Part shown: in pieces, positions 24,922 to 34,187 of the stretch
How the letters are laid out: every line of letters starts with the position of its first letter
How positions within the stretch are numbered: position 1 is the first letter of the stretch
Source of the DNA: Parahaliea aestuarii
GTDB taxonomy: Bacteria > Pseudomonadota > Gammaproteobacteria > Pseudomonadales > Halieaceae
Assembly (NCBI RefSeq): GCF_008064635.1
Contig: NZ_VRYZ01000003.1
Location: 62,001 to 126,000 of the forward strand
Reading direction: 5' to 3'
Length of the DNA stretch: 64,000 nt
The notes under the pieces: generated by a model
Told to the model about the DNA's origin: nothing
The model's database searches: none
The model's input: only the letters and a program-made list of their open reading frames with translations
Position numbers and translations under genes: made by a program

Positions 24922-26073
24922 ATGCCCACCACCGAACAGCACATCATCCGCCAGCTCCGCACCCTGGTCGGCACCCCCAGCGTCTCCTCCACCGACCCCG
25001 CCTGGGACCAGGGCAACCGCGCCGTCGTCGAGCAGCTCGCCGAGTGGCTCAGCGCCATGGGCTTCGCCACCGAAATCATTGACGTCAACGAAGATGGCAG
25101 CAAAGCCAACCTCGTGGCGACCCTCGGCAGCGGCCCCGGTGGCCTCGTGCTGGCCGGGCACACCGACACCGTGCCCTTCGACCAGGGGCGCTGGCAGAGC
25201 GACCCCCTGCGCCTGACCGAGCGCGACCAGCGCCTGTACGGGCTGGGCAGTACCGACATGAAGGGCTTCTTCCCGCTGGCCATGGCAGCCGCGCAGAGCT
25301 TCCTGCTCAAACCGTTGCGGGAGCCGCTGATCATTCTCGCCACCGCCGACGAGGAAAGCTCAATGGATGGCGCCCGGGCGCTGGCGGCGGCGGGCTGGCC
25401 GAAGGCGCGGGCGGCGATTATCGGCGAACCGACCGGGCTGGTGCCGGTGCGCATGCACAAGGGCATCATGATGGAGGCCATCCGCATCACCGGCCGCGCC
25501 GGCCACTCCTCCAACCCGGCGCTGGGCAACAGCGCCATGGATGCGATGCACGCGGTGATGGGGGAGTTGATGACCTTCCGCAGCGAGCTGGGGCAGCGCT
25601 TTTCCAATGCGGCCTTCGACGTGGCCTTCCCCACCCTCAACCTCGGCTGCATCCACGGCGGCGACAGCCCCAACCGCATCTGCGGGCAGAGCGAACTCCA
25701 CATCGACCTGCGCATGACCCCGAGCGGTAGCTGGCAAGCGGTACGGGAGGAGCTGGACGGTCGCCTGCAGCAGATCGCCGCTGAGCGCGAAATCGCCATT
25801 GACCTGCAAGCGCTGGTAAAGCCGGTACCGCCCTTTGAGCAGAGTGCCGACAGCGAACTGGTGCGCGTGGCGGAGCGGCTCACCGGCCACAACGCCCAGG
25901 CGGTGGCCTTTGCCACTGAAGCGCCCTTCCTGCAACAGCTGGGAATGCAGACCATTGTCATGGGCCCCGGCTCCATCGACCGCGCCCACCAGCCCGACGA
26001 ATACCTGGAACTGGAGCAGCTCAAACCCTGCATCGCCCTGCTGGAGCAGTGCATCGCGCACTACTGCCTGTAG
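24922..26073 (+). CDS. argE: Acetylornithine deacetylase
   Basis: Zinc M20-family amidase that removes the acetyl group from N-acetylornithine in arginine synthesis (383 aa from the chosen ATG, the same as E. coli ArgE). Metal-site motifs: AGHTDTVPFD near residue 80, STDMKGFFP near 110, the general-base pair DEESSMDGA near 143, and the EPTGLVPV segment. The dimerisation domain holds GRAGHSSNPALGNSAMDAM. The ATG at 24922 fits the family start; the GTG at 24889 adds a proline-rich leader without support. It is followed by argA as in Pseudomonas. Confidence 0.95.
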   Translation: MPTTEQHIIRQLRTLVGTPSVSSTDPAWDQGNRAVVEQLAEWLSAMGFATEIIDVNEDGSKANLVATLGSGPGGLVLAGHTDTVPFDQGRWQSDPLRLTERDQRLYGLGSTDMKGFFPLAMAAAQSFLLKPLREPLIILATADEESSMDGARALAAAGWPKARAAIIGEPTGLVPVRMHKGIMMEAIRITGRAGHSSNPALGNSAMDAMHAVMGELMTFRSELGQRFSNAAFDVAFPTLNLGCIHGGDSPNRICGQSELHIDLRMTPSGSWQAVREELDGRLQQIAAEREIAIDLQALVKPVPPFEQSADSELVRVAERLTGHNAQAVAFATEAPFLQQLGMQTIVMGPGSIDRAHQPDEYLELEQLKPCIALLEQCIAHYCL

Positions 26074-26163
26074 CAGCGCCTGTGCGACCCGCTGTGTATT
26101 ATTGCCATTAGGCGCAACCGCGCCCATTCGGTAACCTTGACCCCTTTCACGACTTTCCAGACG

Positions 26164-27483
26164 ATGGCGGGCAACACAGTGAGCACAACGGGCCAGGATC
26201 ACATCCGCTGGTTCAGAAATACCGCACCCTATATCAACGCACACCGGGGCAAGACCTTTGTGCTGATGCTGGGAGGCGAGGCTGCACAGCACCCGAATTT
26301 CTCCCATATCATCCACGACATCGCCCTGCTCAACAGCCTCGGCGTACGCCTGGTGCTGGTGCACGGCAACCGCCCACAGATCGACGAGCGCCTGCAACAG
26401 GCCGGGCTGGAGCGCCGCTTTCACAACGGCATGCGTATCACCGACAGCGCCGCCATGCCGCTGGTGACCGACGCCGCCGGTTCCCTGCGCGCGCAGATCG
26501 AGGCCCTGTTTTCCATGGGCCTGCCCAACTCGCCCATGCAGGGCAGCCGCATCCGGGTGTGCTCGGGCAATTTCGTGTCCGCGCGCCCTATCGGCGTGCT
26601 GGGTGGCGTCGACTTCCACCACACCGGCCGGGTGCGGCGGGTGGACGTGGCGGGCATTCGCGAACAACTCGCGGCGGGCGCCATTGTGCTGCTGTCGCCG
26701 CTGGGCTATTCCCCCACCGGGGAAATTTTCAACCTGGCGCTGGAGGACATCGCCGTGCACTGCGCTTCCGCCATCGGCGCCGACAAGCTGCTGCTGTTCG
26801 GGGCCGACGAAGGCCTGCAGAACATTGAAGGCGAGCTGCTGCGCCAGATCGCGGTGGGCGAAATGCCCGACCTCGACTTCGCCAGCGATGAGCAGGCGCG
26901 CCTGGCCGACACCGCACGCCGCGCCTGCCTGGCGGGTGTGGAACGCTGCCAGGTGATCAGCTTCCGCGACGACTGCGCGATGCTGCAGGAGCTGTTCACC
27001 CACGACGGCGCGGGCACCCTGGTGGCCAAGGACGACTACGAGCAGTCGCGCTGGGCCACCATCGACGATGTCGGCGGCATCCTGGAACTGATCGAGCCGC
27101 TGGAGCAGCAGGGCATCCTGCTGAAGCGCTCACGGGAATTGCTGGAAACCGAGATCAGCCACTTCCGCCTGCTGGAGCGGGACGGCCGCATTCTCGCCTG
27201 CGCCGCGCTGTACCCCTACCCGGAGGACCGCTGCGGCGAACTGGCCTGTGTAGTGGCCAACCCCGAGTATCGCGGCGGCAAGCGCGGCGAGCGGCTGTTG
27301 CGGGGGCTGGAGCGGGAAGCGCGGCAGCAGGGCCTGGAGCAGGTGTTTGTGCTGACCACGCAGACCGCCCACTGGTTTATCGAGCAGGGCTTCCGGGAAT
27401 GCGGCCGCGATGCACTGCCGGCGCAGAAACAGAATCTCTATAACCTGCAGCGCAATTCCAAGGTGTTCTTCAAAACCCTGTAG
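26164..27483 (+). CDS. argA: N-acetylglutamate synthase (amino acid kinase + GNAT)
   Basis: First step of arginine synthesis: acetyl-CoA plus glutamate gives N-acetylglutamate. It has an N-terminal amino-acid-kinase-like domain (FVLMLGGEAAQHPNF, VLVHGNRPQID) that binds arginine for feedback inhibition, and a C-terminal GNAT acetyltransferase domain (ACVVANPEYRGGKRGERLL, then FVLTTQTAHWFIEQGF). The start is uncertain: ATG 26164 is given, GTG 26179 would yield the Pseudomonas-like MSTTGQDHIRWFR opening, and TTG 26137 is less likely. None has a strong ribosome-binding site. Product 434-448 aa depending on start. Confidence 0.95.
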   Translation: MAGNTVSTTGQDHIRWFRNTAPYINAHRGKTFVLMLGGEAAQHPNFSHIIHDIALLNSLGVRLVLVHGNRPQIDERLQQAGLERRFHNGMRITDSAAMPLVTDAAGSLRAQIEALFSMGLPNSPMQGSRIRVCSGNFVSARPIGVLGGVDFHHTGRVRRVDVAGIREQLAAGAIVLLSPLGYSPTGEIFNLALEDIAVHCASAIGADKLLLFGADEGLQNIEGELLRQIAVGEMPDLDFASDEQARLADTARRACLAGVERCQVISFRDDCAMLQELFTHDGAGTLVAKDDYEQSRWATIDDVGGILELIEPLEQQGILLKRSRELLETEISHFRLLERDGRILACAALYPYPEDRCGELACVVANPEYRGGKRGERLLRGLEREARQQGLEQVFVLTTQTAHWFIEQGFRECGRDALPAQKQNLYNLQRNSKVFFKTL

Positions 27484-27591
27484 GGCATCGGCCGGCTCAC
27501 CACCGGCCGGCCAATCTCCCGGCCAGCCGGTCATCCTCATTGCTCCCGCTCGCGTACCAATCCCACTGCAAGCAATCCGGGAGTCTCCGTC

Positions 27592-28149
27592 ATGGCATAT
27601 CTGGCTGTTAAATTCACCCTGCTGCTGGCCGCCCTGCTGCCGCTGGTGGCCTGCACATCGGCTGACATCAGCCACCACGCCGGCCGCAAACCGGCGCTGC
27701 AACTGGAACAGTTCTTCGATGGCTCGCTGACCGCCCACGGCGTGGTGAAAAACTGGCGCGGCGAAGTCATTCGCACCTTCAATGCCGACATCAAGGCCTA
27801 CTGGAAAGACGGCGTGGGCACGCTGGAAGAGGACTTCGTGTTTGACGACGGCGAGGAGCAGCGGCGGGTGTGGACCCTGACCCCGGACGGTCAGGACGCC
27901 AGTGGCAACCAGCGTTATATCGGTACCGCCGGCGATGTGGTGGGGGATTCCGAAGCGCGGGTCGCCGGCAATGCGCTGTTCATGGAATACGTACTGCGCA
28001 TTCCCTACAACGACAGCACCCTCGACCTCACCATAGACGATCGCATGTACCTGGTGTCGCCGACGGTCATCGTCAACGAATCCACCATGAAAAAATTCGG
28101 GCTGACGGTGGGCAGGATTCTGCTGGTGATCGAACGGCGCCCGCAGTGA
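27592..28149 (+). CDS. DUF3833 lipoprotein
   Basis: Predicted lipoprotein (185 aa): a hydrophobic N-terminus ends in the lipobox LVAC with the modified C21. The rest matches the DUF3833 pattern, including LEQFFDGSLTAHGVVKNWRGEVIRTF and a beta-rich body with VVGDSEARVAGNAL and DDRMYLVSPTVIVNESTMKKFG. The family function is unknown; it is thought to be lipocalin-like and periplasm-facing. It follows argA by about 110 bases, which hold a GGCCGG...CCGGCC inverted repeat but no clear promoter. Confidence 0.85.
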   Translation: MAYLAVKFTLLLAALLPLVACTSADISHHAGRKPALQLEQFFDGSLTAHGVVKNWRGEVIRTFNADIKAYWKDGVGTLEEDFVFDDGEEQRRVWTLTPDGQDASGNQRYIGTAGDVVGDSEARVAGNALFMEYVLRIPYNDSTLDLTIDDRMYLVSPTVIVNESTMKKFGLTVGRILLVIERRPQ

Positions 28150-28179
28150 CCTCACTGCGGGCGCGCGAAGGTGCGCGGG

Positions 28180-29292
28180 CTAGCGTATGTGCCGCATCAG
28201 GAAGGACACATGATCCTCGCCGGACGGGTCCTGCAGGATGAATCCGGGCTGCTCCGAGTAGCCGACGCTTTCCAGGCCGACCTCCACCGCACGGTCATGC
28301 ACGGCGATCGCGTGCAGGCCGTGGTGCAGGAACAGGTTCAGCAGGTCGTCGGGGCTGGTCTCGTAGTTGTGTACATAGATCGGCGCGTCGCCGGCATCCA
28401 TTAATTCCAGCATATCGATATTGGCCCGATAGTCGATATTGGCCTGGCTCTCCAGTTCGTCGACGCTGGTGGCGCCGAGGAAGGTCAGCAGGTAGTTCTC
28501 GGTGCCAATGGCCTGGCTCACAGTGACGATGTCGGTGCCACCCAGCAGTGCGGCGAAGGGTTCGATCACCGGCGCCAGGATATCGGTCCAGTCGATCAGG
28601 TCGTAGGTCGCCTGGGTGGCCAGCGCACCGACGGCGCTGACCCGGGTGGACTCGCGCAGCACCGGGTCCCCGGCTTCCGGGTCCGCCATGTCGTCGTGGG
28701 TGCCCAGCCACAGCGCGGTACCGGCGCCCGCCGAACCGCCGTAGAGGGCGACGTTGTCCACATCCAGGTTCAGGCTGTCGAAGTAGTAGCGCATGAACTG
28801 CAGGGCGCGAGCGCTGTCCTGCATGGAGGTGAGAACGCCGCCCTGCTCCGCCGCCGCCACGATATCGCCGTCAGCGTCGGGCACTTCCAGCAGGGTATAG
28901 TTGATGCTGGCGTAGGCCACACAGTTCTGCAGAAACTCGCGGATGTCGTTGCCAAAGTTCTCGTGGGCGCTGCCCTTGTCGCCGCCGGTAAAGCCGCCGC
29001 CGTGGATGTAGATCACCAGCGGCGTGGGGTCGTCGCAGTCGCGCGGCAGGTAGATATCGAAGACATTGCGTTCCTTGTCGCCATAGGAAACATCCGCGGC
29101 AAACTCCGCGTTGATGCCGTCCAGGGCGATGGGCGCCTCGGAGTAAGTCAACGCCAGGGCCGGGCGCGGGGGTTCACTGGGCTCCGGCGGGGTGACCGGT
29201 GTATTGTTGTGGCTGTCGCCGCTGTCGCTGCAGGCAAACAGGGTGCTGCAGGTCAACAGCAGGGCAATGCGGGTAAAGTACGTCACAGTCAT
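28180..29292 (-). CDS. Carboxylesterase-like alpha/beta hydrolase lipoprotein
   Basis: Exported serine hydrolase (370 aa). The N-terminus is a lipoprotein signal with LFAC (C21), followed by a disordered Thr/Pro/Glu-rich linker to about residue 50. Catalytic features: oxyanion motif HGGGF at 97-101, nucleophile S187 in GGSAGAG, and a late His in GEDHVSFL. These are features of the BD-FAE/esterase-lipase group. The substrate is unknown. It converges on the DUF3833 gene and is divergent from thpR across about 110 bases. Confidence 0.8.
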   Translation of the reverse strand: MTVTYFTRIALLLTCSTLFACSDSGDSHNNTPVTPPEPSEPPRPALALTYSEAPIALDGINAEFAADVSYGDKERNVFDIYLPRDCDDPTPLVIYIHGGGFTGGDKGSAHENFGNDIREFLQNCVAYASINYTLLEVPDADGDIVAAAEQGGVLTSMQDSARALQFMRYYFDSLNLDVDNVALYGGSAGAGTALWLGTHDDMADPEAGDPVLRESTRVSAVGALATQATYDLIDWTDILAPVIEPFAALLGGTDIVTVSQAIGTENYLLTFLGATSVDELESQANIDYRANIDMLELMDAGDAPIYVHNYETSPDDLLNLFLHHGLHAIAVHDRAVEVGLESVGYSEQPGFILQDPSGEDHVSFLMRHIR

Positions 29293-29405
29293 ATCCTGTT
29301 TATGCTTATGTTGTCGCCGCGAACATTAGCGTATTTCCCCTGCCGTCACCACAGTGACGGCCGCGATCACCGGCGCCGGTTTATCCCTTTGTCACAGGCA
29401 CCATC

Positions 29406-29936
29406 ATGCGCGTATTTTTTGGTATCGAACCCGACCAGCCCACCGCGCTGGCCATCGACGACTGGCGCGAGCGCCAGTTCAGCGCGGCCGCGCGCCCGGT
29501 ACCGCTGGCCAACCTGCACCTGACCCTCGCCTTCGGCGGCGAACTGCCCCTGGCGGCCATCGACGAACTCTGCGACCGGGTGGACGCCTGGCTGTCCGAC
29601 GAACCGCCTGGCGCCGCCCAACTGCTGCTGGACCAGACCGGCTTCTGGCCCGGCAACGGTATCTACTGGCTCGGTCCCAGCCACTGGCCGGATGCGCTGG
29701 ACCGGCAGGCTGGCAAACTGCGGCAACTGCTGGCCAGCGCCGGCGCCCGACGCGACCGGCAGCGCTTTCAGCCCCATATCACCCTGTTCCGGCGCTGCGA
29801 GCAGGCGCCGCCGCTGCCGGCACAGCCGCCGGCTATCGCCCTGCAACAGCGGGAAATCTCCCTGTACGAATCGCAGCGCCAGCGCGAGGGGGTGGCCTAT
29901 CACGTGGTGGCGGCCTGGCCGCTGCCGCAGCGCTGA
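29406..29936 (+). CDS. thpR: RNA 2',3'-cyclic phosphodiesterase (2'-5' RNA ligase family)
   Basis: Member of the 2H phosphoesterase superfamily (176 aa). The two H-x-T-x motifs are HLTLAF near residues 38-43 and HITLFR near 122-127, with the expected spacing. The C-terminal LYESQR and YHVVAAWPL strands are typical. Family members hydrolyse 2',3'-cyclic phosphates at RNA ends and can ligate tRNA halves in vitro; the physiological role is unclear. The ATG at 29406 begins MRVFFGIEP, which matches the family. A hairpin with a T run follows the stop. Confidence 0.9.
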   Translation: MRVFFGIEPDQPTALAIDDWRERQFSAAARPVPLANLHLTLAFGGELPLAAIDELCDRVDAWLSDEPPGAAQLLLDQTGFWPGNGIYWLGPSHWPDALDRQAGKLRQLLASAGARRDRQRFQPHITLFRRCEQAPPLPAQPPAIALQQREISLYESQRQREGVAYHVVAAWPLPQR

Positions 29937-29951
29937 ACAACGGTGATTGCC

Positions 29952-29980
29952 GTGGCCTCTTCGGTGGCGGCCACATTTTT
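29952..29980 (+). terminator. Rho-independent terminator-like hairpin after thpR
   Basis: Stem GTGGCC (29952-29957) pairs with GGCCAC (29969-29974) across an 11-base loop, followed by ATTTTT to 29980. It lies 15 bases after the thpR stop and ahead of ilvD. Confidence 0.5.
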
Positions 29981-30044
29981 GCTATCCTTCCAGCCCTTTT
30001 TCCGACCAGTGAACGCGCGCCACTGAGGTGCGCAGGTGTGTCCC

Positions 30045-31889
30045 ATGCCCGACTATCGCTCCAAGACCTCCACCGCCGGCCGCAACATGGCCGGCGCCCG
30101 CGCCCTGTGGCGCGCCACCGGCATGAAAGACGAGGACTTCAAGAAGCCCATCATCGCCGTGGTGAACTCCTTTACCCAGTTCGTGCCCGGCCACGTCCAC
30201 CTCAAGGACATGGGCCAGCTGGTCGCGCGGGAGATTGAAAAAGCCGGCGGTGTGGCCAAGGAGTTCAACACCATCGCGGTGGACGACGGCATCGCCATGG
30301 GTCACGACGGCATGCTCTACAGCCTGCCCAGCCGCGACCTGATCGCCGACTCGGTGGAGTACATGGTCAACGCCCACTGCGCCGACGCCATGGTGTGCAT
30401 CTCCAACTGCGACAAAATCACCCCCGGGATGCTGAATGCGGCCATGCGCCTGAACATCCCCGTGGTGTTCGTCTCCGGCGGGCCGATGGAAGCCGGCAAG
30501 ACCAAACTGTCGGAACACAAGCTGGACCTGGTCGACGCCATGGTCATCGCCGTCGATGACAGCGCCGACGATGAAACCGTTGCCGAATACGAGCGCTCCG
30601 CCTGCCCCACCTGCGGTTCCTGCTCCGGTATGTTCACCGCCAACTCCATGAACTGCCTGACCGAGGCCCTGGGCCTGTCCCTGCCCGGCAACGGCTCCAC
30701 CCTGGCCACCCACGCCGACCGCGAGCGCCTGTTCCAGCGCGCCGGACACCTGGTGGTGGAACTGTGCCAGCGCTACTACGGCGACGGCGACGAATCCGTA
30801 TTGCCGCGCAACATCGGCAACTTCCAGGCCTTCGAAAACGCCATGAGCCTGGACATCGCCATGGGCGGCTCCACCAACACCATCCTGCACCTGCTGGCCG
30901 CGGCCCAGGAGGCGGAGCTGGACTTCACCATGACGGACATCGACCGCCTGTCGCGCAAAGTCCCCCAACTGTGCAAGGTGGCACCCAACACGCCCCTGTA
31001 CCACATGGAAGACGTGCACCGCGCTGGCGGCATCATGGGCATCCTCGGCGAGCTGGACCGCGCCGGCCTGTTGCACCGCGACTGCCCCACCGTACACAGC
31101 CCCAGCATGGCCGCGGCGCTGGACACCTGGGATATCAAGCGCACCAGCGACGCGGCCGTGCACGAGTTCTTCAGGGCCGGCCCCGCCGGTATTCCAACCC
31201 AGACGGCCTTTTCACAGAGCACCCGCTGGCCCTCCCTGGACGATGACCGCGAGGGCGGCTGTATCCGCTCCATCGACAACGCCTTCTCCCTGGAAGGGGG
31301 TCTGGCGGTACTCAGCGGCAACATCGCCGTAGATGGCTGCGTGGTAAAAACCTCCGGGGTGGACGAATCCATCCTCAAGTTCTCCGGCCCCGCCTATATC
31401 TGCGAGAGCCAGGAAGACGCGGTGGCGGACATACTCGCCGGCAAAGTGAAGGAAGGCGACGTGGTCGTCATCCGGTACGAAGGCCCCCGCGGCGGCCCCG
31501 GCATGCAGGAAATGCTCTATCCCACCAGCTACCTGAAGTCGAAAGGTCTGGGCAAAGCCTGCGCCCTGCTTACCGACGGCCGCTTCTCCGGCGGCACCTC
31601 CGGACTGTCCATCGGCCACGCCTCGCCCGAAGCGGCCGCCGGCGGTGCCATCGGCCTGGTGGAGCACGGCGACATGATCGACATCGACATCCCCGGCCGC
31701 AGCATCAACGTGCGCCTGTCCGACGAGGAACTGGCAATGCGGCGCGTGGCGATGGAGGCAAAGGGCGACGCCGCCTGGAAACCCCTCAAAGAGCGCCCGC
31801 GCAAGGTCAGCGCGGCGCTGAAGGTCTACGCCAAGATGGCCACCAGCGCCGACAAGGGCGCGGTGCGGGATCTGTCGTTGCTGGATTGA
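30045..31889 (+). CDS. ilvD: Dihydroxy-acid dehydratase
   Basis: Iron-sulfur dehydratase of isoleucine and valine synthesis, converting 2,3-dihydroxy-acids to 2-keto acids (614 aa). The ATG at 30045 gives [19 protein letters not shown], as in E. coli; a GTG nine bases upstream is not needed. Cluster and active-site motifs: [10 protein letters not shown] near 120 and the cysteine-rich [19 protein letters not shown] near 190. The C-terminal half has [12 protein letters not shown] and [16 protein letters not shown]. It is a monocistronic-looking unit that converges with the DUF6279 gene after 6 bases. Confidence 0.97.
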   Translation: MPDYRSKTSTAGRNMAGARALWRATGMKDEDFKKPIIAVVNSFTQFVPGHVHLKDMGQLVAREIEKAGGVAKEFNTIAVDDGIAMGHDGMLYSLPSRDLIADSVEYMVNAHCADAMVCISNCDKITPGMLNAAMRLNIPVVFVSGGPMEAGKTKLSEHKLDLVDAMVIAVDDSADDETVAEYERSACPTCGSCSGMFTANSMNCLTEALGLSLPGNGSTLATHADRERLFQRAGHLVVELCQRYYGDGDESVLPRNIGNFQAFENAMSLDIAMGGSTNTILHLLAAAQEAELDFTMTDIDRLSRKVPQLCKVAPNTPLYHMEDVHRAGGIMGILGELDRAGLLHRDCPTVHSPSMAAALDTWDIKRTSDAAVHEFFRAGPAGIPTQTAFSQSTRWPSLDDDREGGCIRSIDNAFSLEGGLAVLSGNIAVDGCVVKTSGVDESILKFSGPAYICESQEDAVADILAGKVKEGDVVVIRYEGPRGGPGMQEMLYPTSYLKSKGLGKACALLTDGRFSGGTSGLSIGHASPEAAAGGAIGLVEHGDMIDIDIPGRSINVRLSDEELAMRRVAMEAKGDAAWKPLKERPRKVSAALKVYAKMATSADKGAVRDLSLLD

Positions 31890-31895
31890 GCACAA

Positions 31896-32816
31896 TCAGG
31901 GGGCAGTTACCGGCTCGGCCGTGGCCTCACCCCCTTCCGGCATCCCGTCCCGGCTCAAGGCCAGAAAATCCTCTCTCAGGCCAGTCACTTTATTGCGCAG
32001 GTGGCGATCCTGTCGTTCGCTGCGACTGTTCACCACTTCGACAACCGCGCGCTGGATCACGCTGATATTGTGCTCGTACATGCGCCGGTACTCGGGGCTG
32101 GCGCTGCTCCAGCGGGTGGCCAGGGCTTCGCGCACACCGTCCTGCCAGCCGGGTTCGCGCTGCAGGAGGAGTCGCAGGCGCTCTATCCACGCCTGCCGTT
32201 CCGCCAACCAAAGCTGGTCGGAGCGCTCCAGGCCGGCGATATTGCCGCGCAGGGTGTCTTTCTGCTGCCGGTCCAGCCGGCCCAAATAATCCTGGACGTT
32301 GTCCTGCAGCCGGTCGTAGGCATCCTCACGATACTCTTCGAGATCGCGATCGAGGTATTCCTCTTCCAGTTCTTCCTGCCTGTCTTCCAGCTTGACGATA
32401 AATTCTTCTATCTGCTCGTCACTCAGCTGCTCGCCAATCGGCAGCAACCAGTCGAGTGAGCGGGTCTGCAGGCGCTCGCCGGCCAGTTCCATGTGGCGCG
32501 TCAGCTCACGCAGTTCGGTCAGGCTGAGGCCATCGCTGTCGAGCATATCCTCGGCTTCGTCCAGCAATCCGATGTAGAGCGGCAGCTCCTCGCGACGGTG
32601 CCAGTCGAGGAAGGGTTGCAGTAACTGCGCCAGGGCCTCGTCCTGTTCACGATCCAGGTCCACATAGTCGTCCACATACCAGGGCACCAGGAAGTCGAGG
32701 CGGTTGTAGAAAAACGTGGTGCTGCTGCAACCGGCCACGGCCAGCAGCAGGATCGCCAGGGCCGGCAAGCGGCGCCAGCGGAGCGGAAGGAGCCTGTCAG
32801 GGATAGTCCAGGCCAT
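31896..32816 (-). CDS. DUF6279 family lipoprotein
   Basis: Predicted lipoprotein of 306 aa. The signal ends in AVAGC with C30 as the lipidation site. The mature N-terminus, FFYNRLDFLVPWYVDDYVDLDREQ, has the pattern of DUF6279 proteins of Pseudomonas and relatives. The rest is strongly acidic and helical with long charged, probably coiled-coil segments (EERQEEL-type runs around 150-200). Function unknown. Its 5' end overlaps the VOC gene by 20 bases, so the two are cotranscribed with the PLP lyase and membrane protein upstream. Confidence 0.8.
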   Translation of the reverse strand: MAWTIPDRLLPLRWRRLPALAILLLAVAGCSSTTFFYNRLDFLVPWYVDDYVDLDREQDEALAQLLQPFLDWHRREELPLYIGLLDEAEDMLDSDGLSLTELRELTRHMELAGERLQTRSLDWLLPIGEQLSDEQIEEFIVKLEDRQEELEEEYLDRDLEEYREDAYDRLQDNVQDYLGRLDRQQKDTLRGNIAGLERSDQLWLAERQAWIERLRLLLQREPGWQDGVREALATRWSSASPEYRRMYEHNISVIQRAVVEVVNSRSERQDRHLRNKVTGLREDFLALSRDGMPEGGEATAEPVTAP

Positions 32817-33234
32817 CGGTGGCGAACAACATGTCGATGTTGCGGAAGGCCTTGAATTCCAGATGATTGCCGGCGGGGTCGCGCACGAAGAACGTTTTCT
32901 GTTCGCCGCGGCGCCCCTCGAAGCGCACGCTGGGCTCGATCACAAAGGGCACTGCCTGCTGCTTTAGCTGCGCTTCCAGGGCCTCCAGTTGCGGCCATTC
33001 CAGGATCACGCCGAAGTGGGACGCCGGCACCGCCTCGCCGTCTACCGGGTTGGTGGCGGCGGCGGGCACATCGCCGGCATCGACAAGGTGCGTAACCAGT
33101 TGGTGGCCCCAGAAATCCCAGTCGATCCAGCGGGAAGACTCGCGGCCGCGAGGGCAGCCCAGCACTTCGCCGTAGAAGCGCTCGGCGGCTTCGAGGTCGT
33201 CGACAGGCAGGGCGAGATGAAACCGTTGGCTCAT
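32797..33234 (-). CDS. VOC family (glyoxalase/bleomycin-resistance fold) protein
   Basis: Single- to two-module vicinal-oxygen-chelate protein of 145 aa. Seen: FHLALPVDDLEAAERFYGEVLG at the N-terminus with the first metal-ligand His, HFGVILEW in the middle, and FFVRDPAGNHLEFKAF with the last ligand Glu. Members include dioxygenases, glyoxalases and thiol transferases; the activity here cannot be assigned. It lies 4 bases after the dehydratase gene and overlaps the lipoprotein gene. Confidence 0.85.
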   Translation of the reverse strand: MSQRFHLALPVDDLEAAERFYGEVLGCPRGRESSRWIDWDFWGHQLVTHLVDAGDVPAAATNPVDGEAVPASHFGVILEWPQLEALEAQLKQQAVPFVIEPSVRFEGRRGEQKTFFVRDPAGNHLEFKAFRNIDMLFATDGLDYP

Positions 33235-33238
33235 GGCA

Positions 33239-34186
33239 TTACCAGGGTAAGTGGTCGAGGTCGATATTGCCGCCGCTGATCACCACACCCACTTTGCGGT
33301 CGCGGAAGCGCTCGGGGTGTTCCAGCAGGGCGGCAAAGCTCACTGCACCGGAGGGCTCCACCAGGGTCTTGAGCCGGGTCCACTGCAGGCGCATGGCCCT
33401 GACGATACTCTCTTCTTCCACGGTGACAATAGTGTCCACGTGGCGCTGGATGATGGGGAAATTGAGTTCGCCCAGCGCGGTGCGCAATCCGTCGGCGATG
33501 GTCTGGGGGTTGCTCTGGGGCTGGCGCTCGCCAAGGCCGAAGGAGCGAAAGGCGTCATCGGCGCCGGCGGGTTCCGCCGCCAGCACTTCGATATCCGGCT
33601 TCATCGCCTTGATTGCCGTGGCGACACCCGCCAGCAGGCCTCCGCCGCCGACTGGCACCACCACCACATCGAGGTCCGGCACCTGGGCCAACAGCTCCAG
33701 CGCCACCGTCCCCTGGCCGGCGATCACACGGGCATCGTCGTAGGGATGCACCACTTCGGCGCCGGTCTCGGCCGCGACCCGCCGCAGGGTCTCTTCACGC
33801 GCGGCCAGGGTCGGTTCGCATTCAATGACAAAGGCGCCGTAGCTCTCAACCGCGGCTTTTTTTACCGCCGGCGCATTGGCCGGCATGACGATATGGGCCG
33901 GGATGCCGCGGCGCTGGGCCGCCATGGCAAGGGCTGCGCCGTGGTTGCCGGAGGAGTGCGTGGCCACACCGCGGGCGGCGGCCTCGTCATCCAGACTGAG
34001 CACGGCATTGGAAGCACCCCGGGCCTTGAAGGCGCCCACCTTCTGCAGGTTTTCGCACTTGAAGTGGACCTGCGCCGTGCACAGCGCATCCAGCCACTGG
34101 CTGGTATGGACCGGCGTGCGGTGGATATAGCCGGCGATGCGCGCGGCGGCGGCTTCAATATCATCAAGTTGCGGTGCGCTGTCCAT
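33239..34186 (-). CDS. PLP-dependent threonine/serine dehydratase or serine racemase-like
   Basis: Fold-type II PLP enzyme (315 aa) without a C-terminal ACT domain, so of the catabolic/serine racemase type rather than IlvA. The PLP lysine is K54 in VGAFKARGASN; SSGNHGAALA binds the substrate carboxylate, and PVGGGGLLAG holds the cofactor phosphate. Likely substrates are L-threonine, L-serine or 3-hydroxyaspartate, giving ammonia and a keto acid. The ATG at 34186 is preceded by AGGAAGGA at good distance; the longer frame upstream is inside the next gene. It begins 1 base after the membrane-protein stop. Confidence 0.88.
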   Translation of the reverse strand: MDSAPQLDDIEAAAARIAGYIHRTPVHTSQWLDALCTAQVHFKCENLQKVGAFKARGASNAVLSLDDEAAARGVATHSSGNHGAALAMAAQRRGIPAHIVMPANAPAVKKAAVESYGAFVIECEPTLAAREETLRRVAAETGAEVVHPYDDARVIAGQGTVALELLAQVPDLDVVVVPVGGGGLLAGVATAIKAMKPDIEVLAAEPAGADDAFRSFGLGERQPQSNPQTIADGLRTALGELNFPIIQRHVDTIVTVEEESIVRAMRLQWTRLKTLVEPSGAVSFAALLEHPERFRDRKVGVVISGGNIDLDHLPW

Positions 34187-34187
34187 A

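Noticed and set aside
24630-26054. 474-codon minus-strand frame over argE and the repeat region
   Set aside because: Antisense to argE. The leucine-rich LLLHS repeats at its end come from the 60-base DNA repeats, not from a protein family.
27484-27520. GGCCGG...CCGGCC inverted repeat after argA as a terminator
   Set aside because: No T tract follows on either strand and such GC palindromes are common by chance at this base composition.
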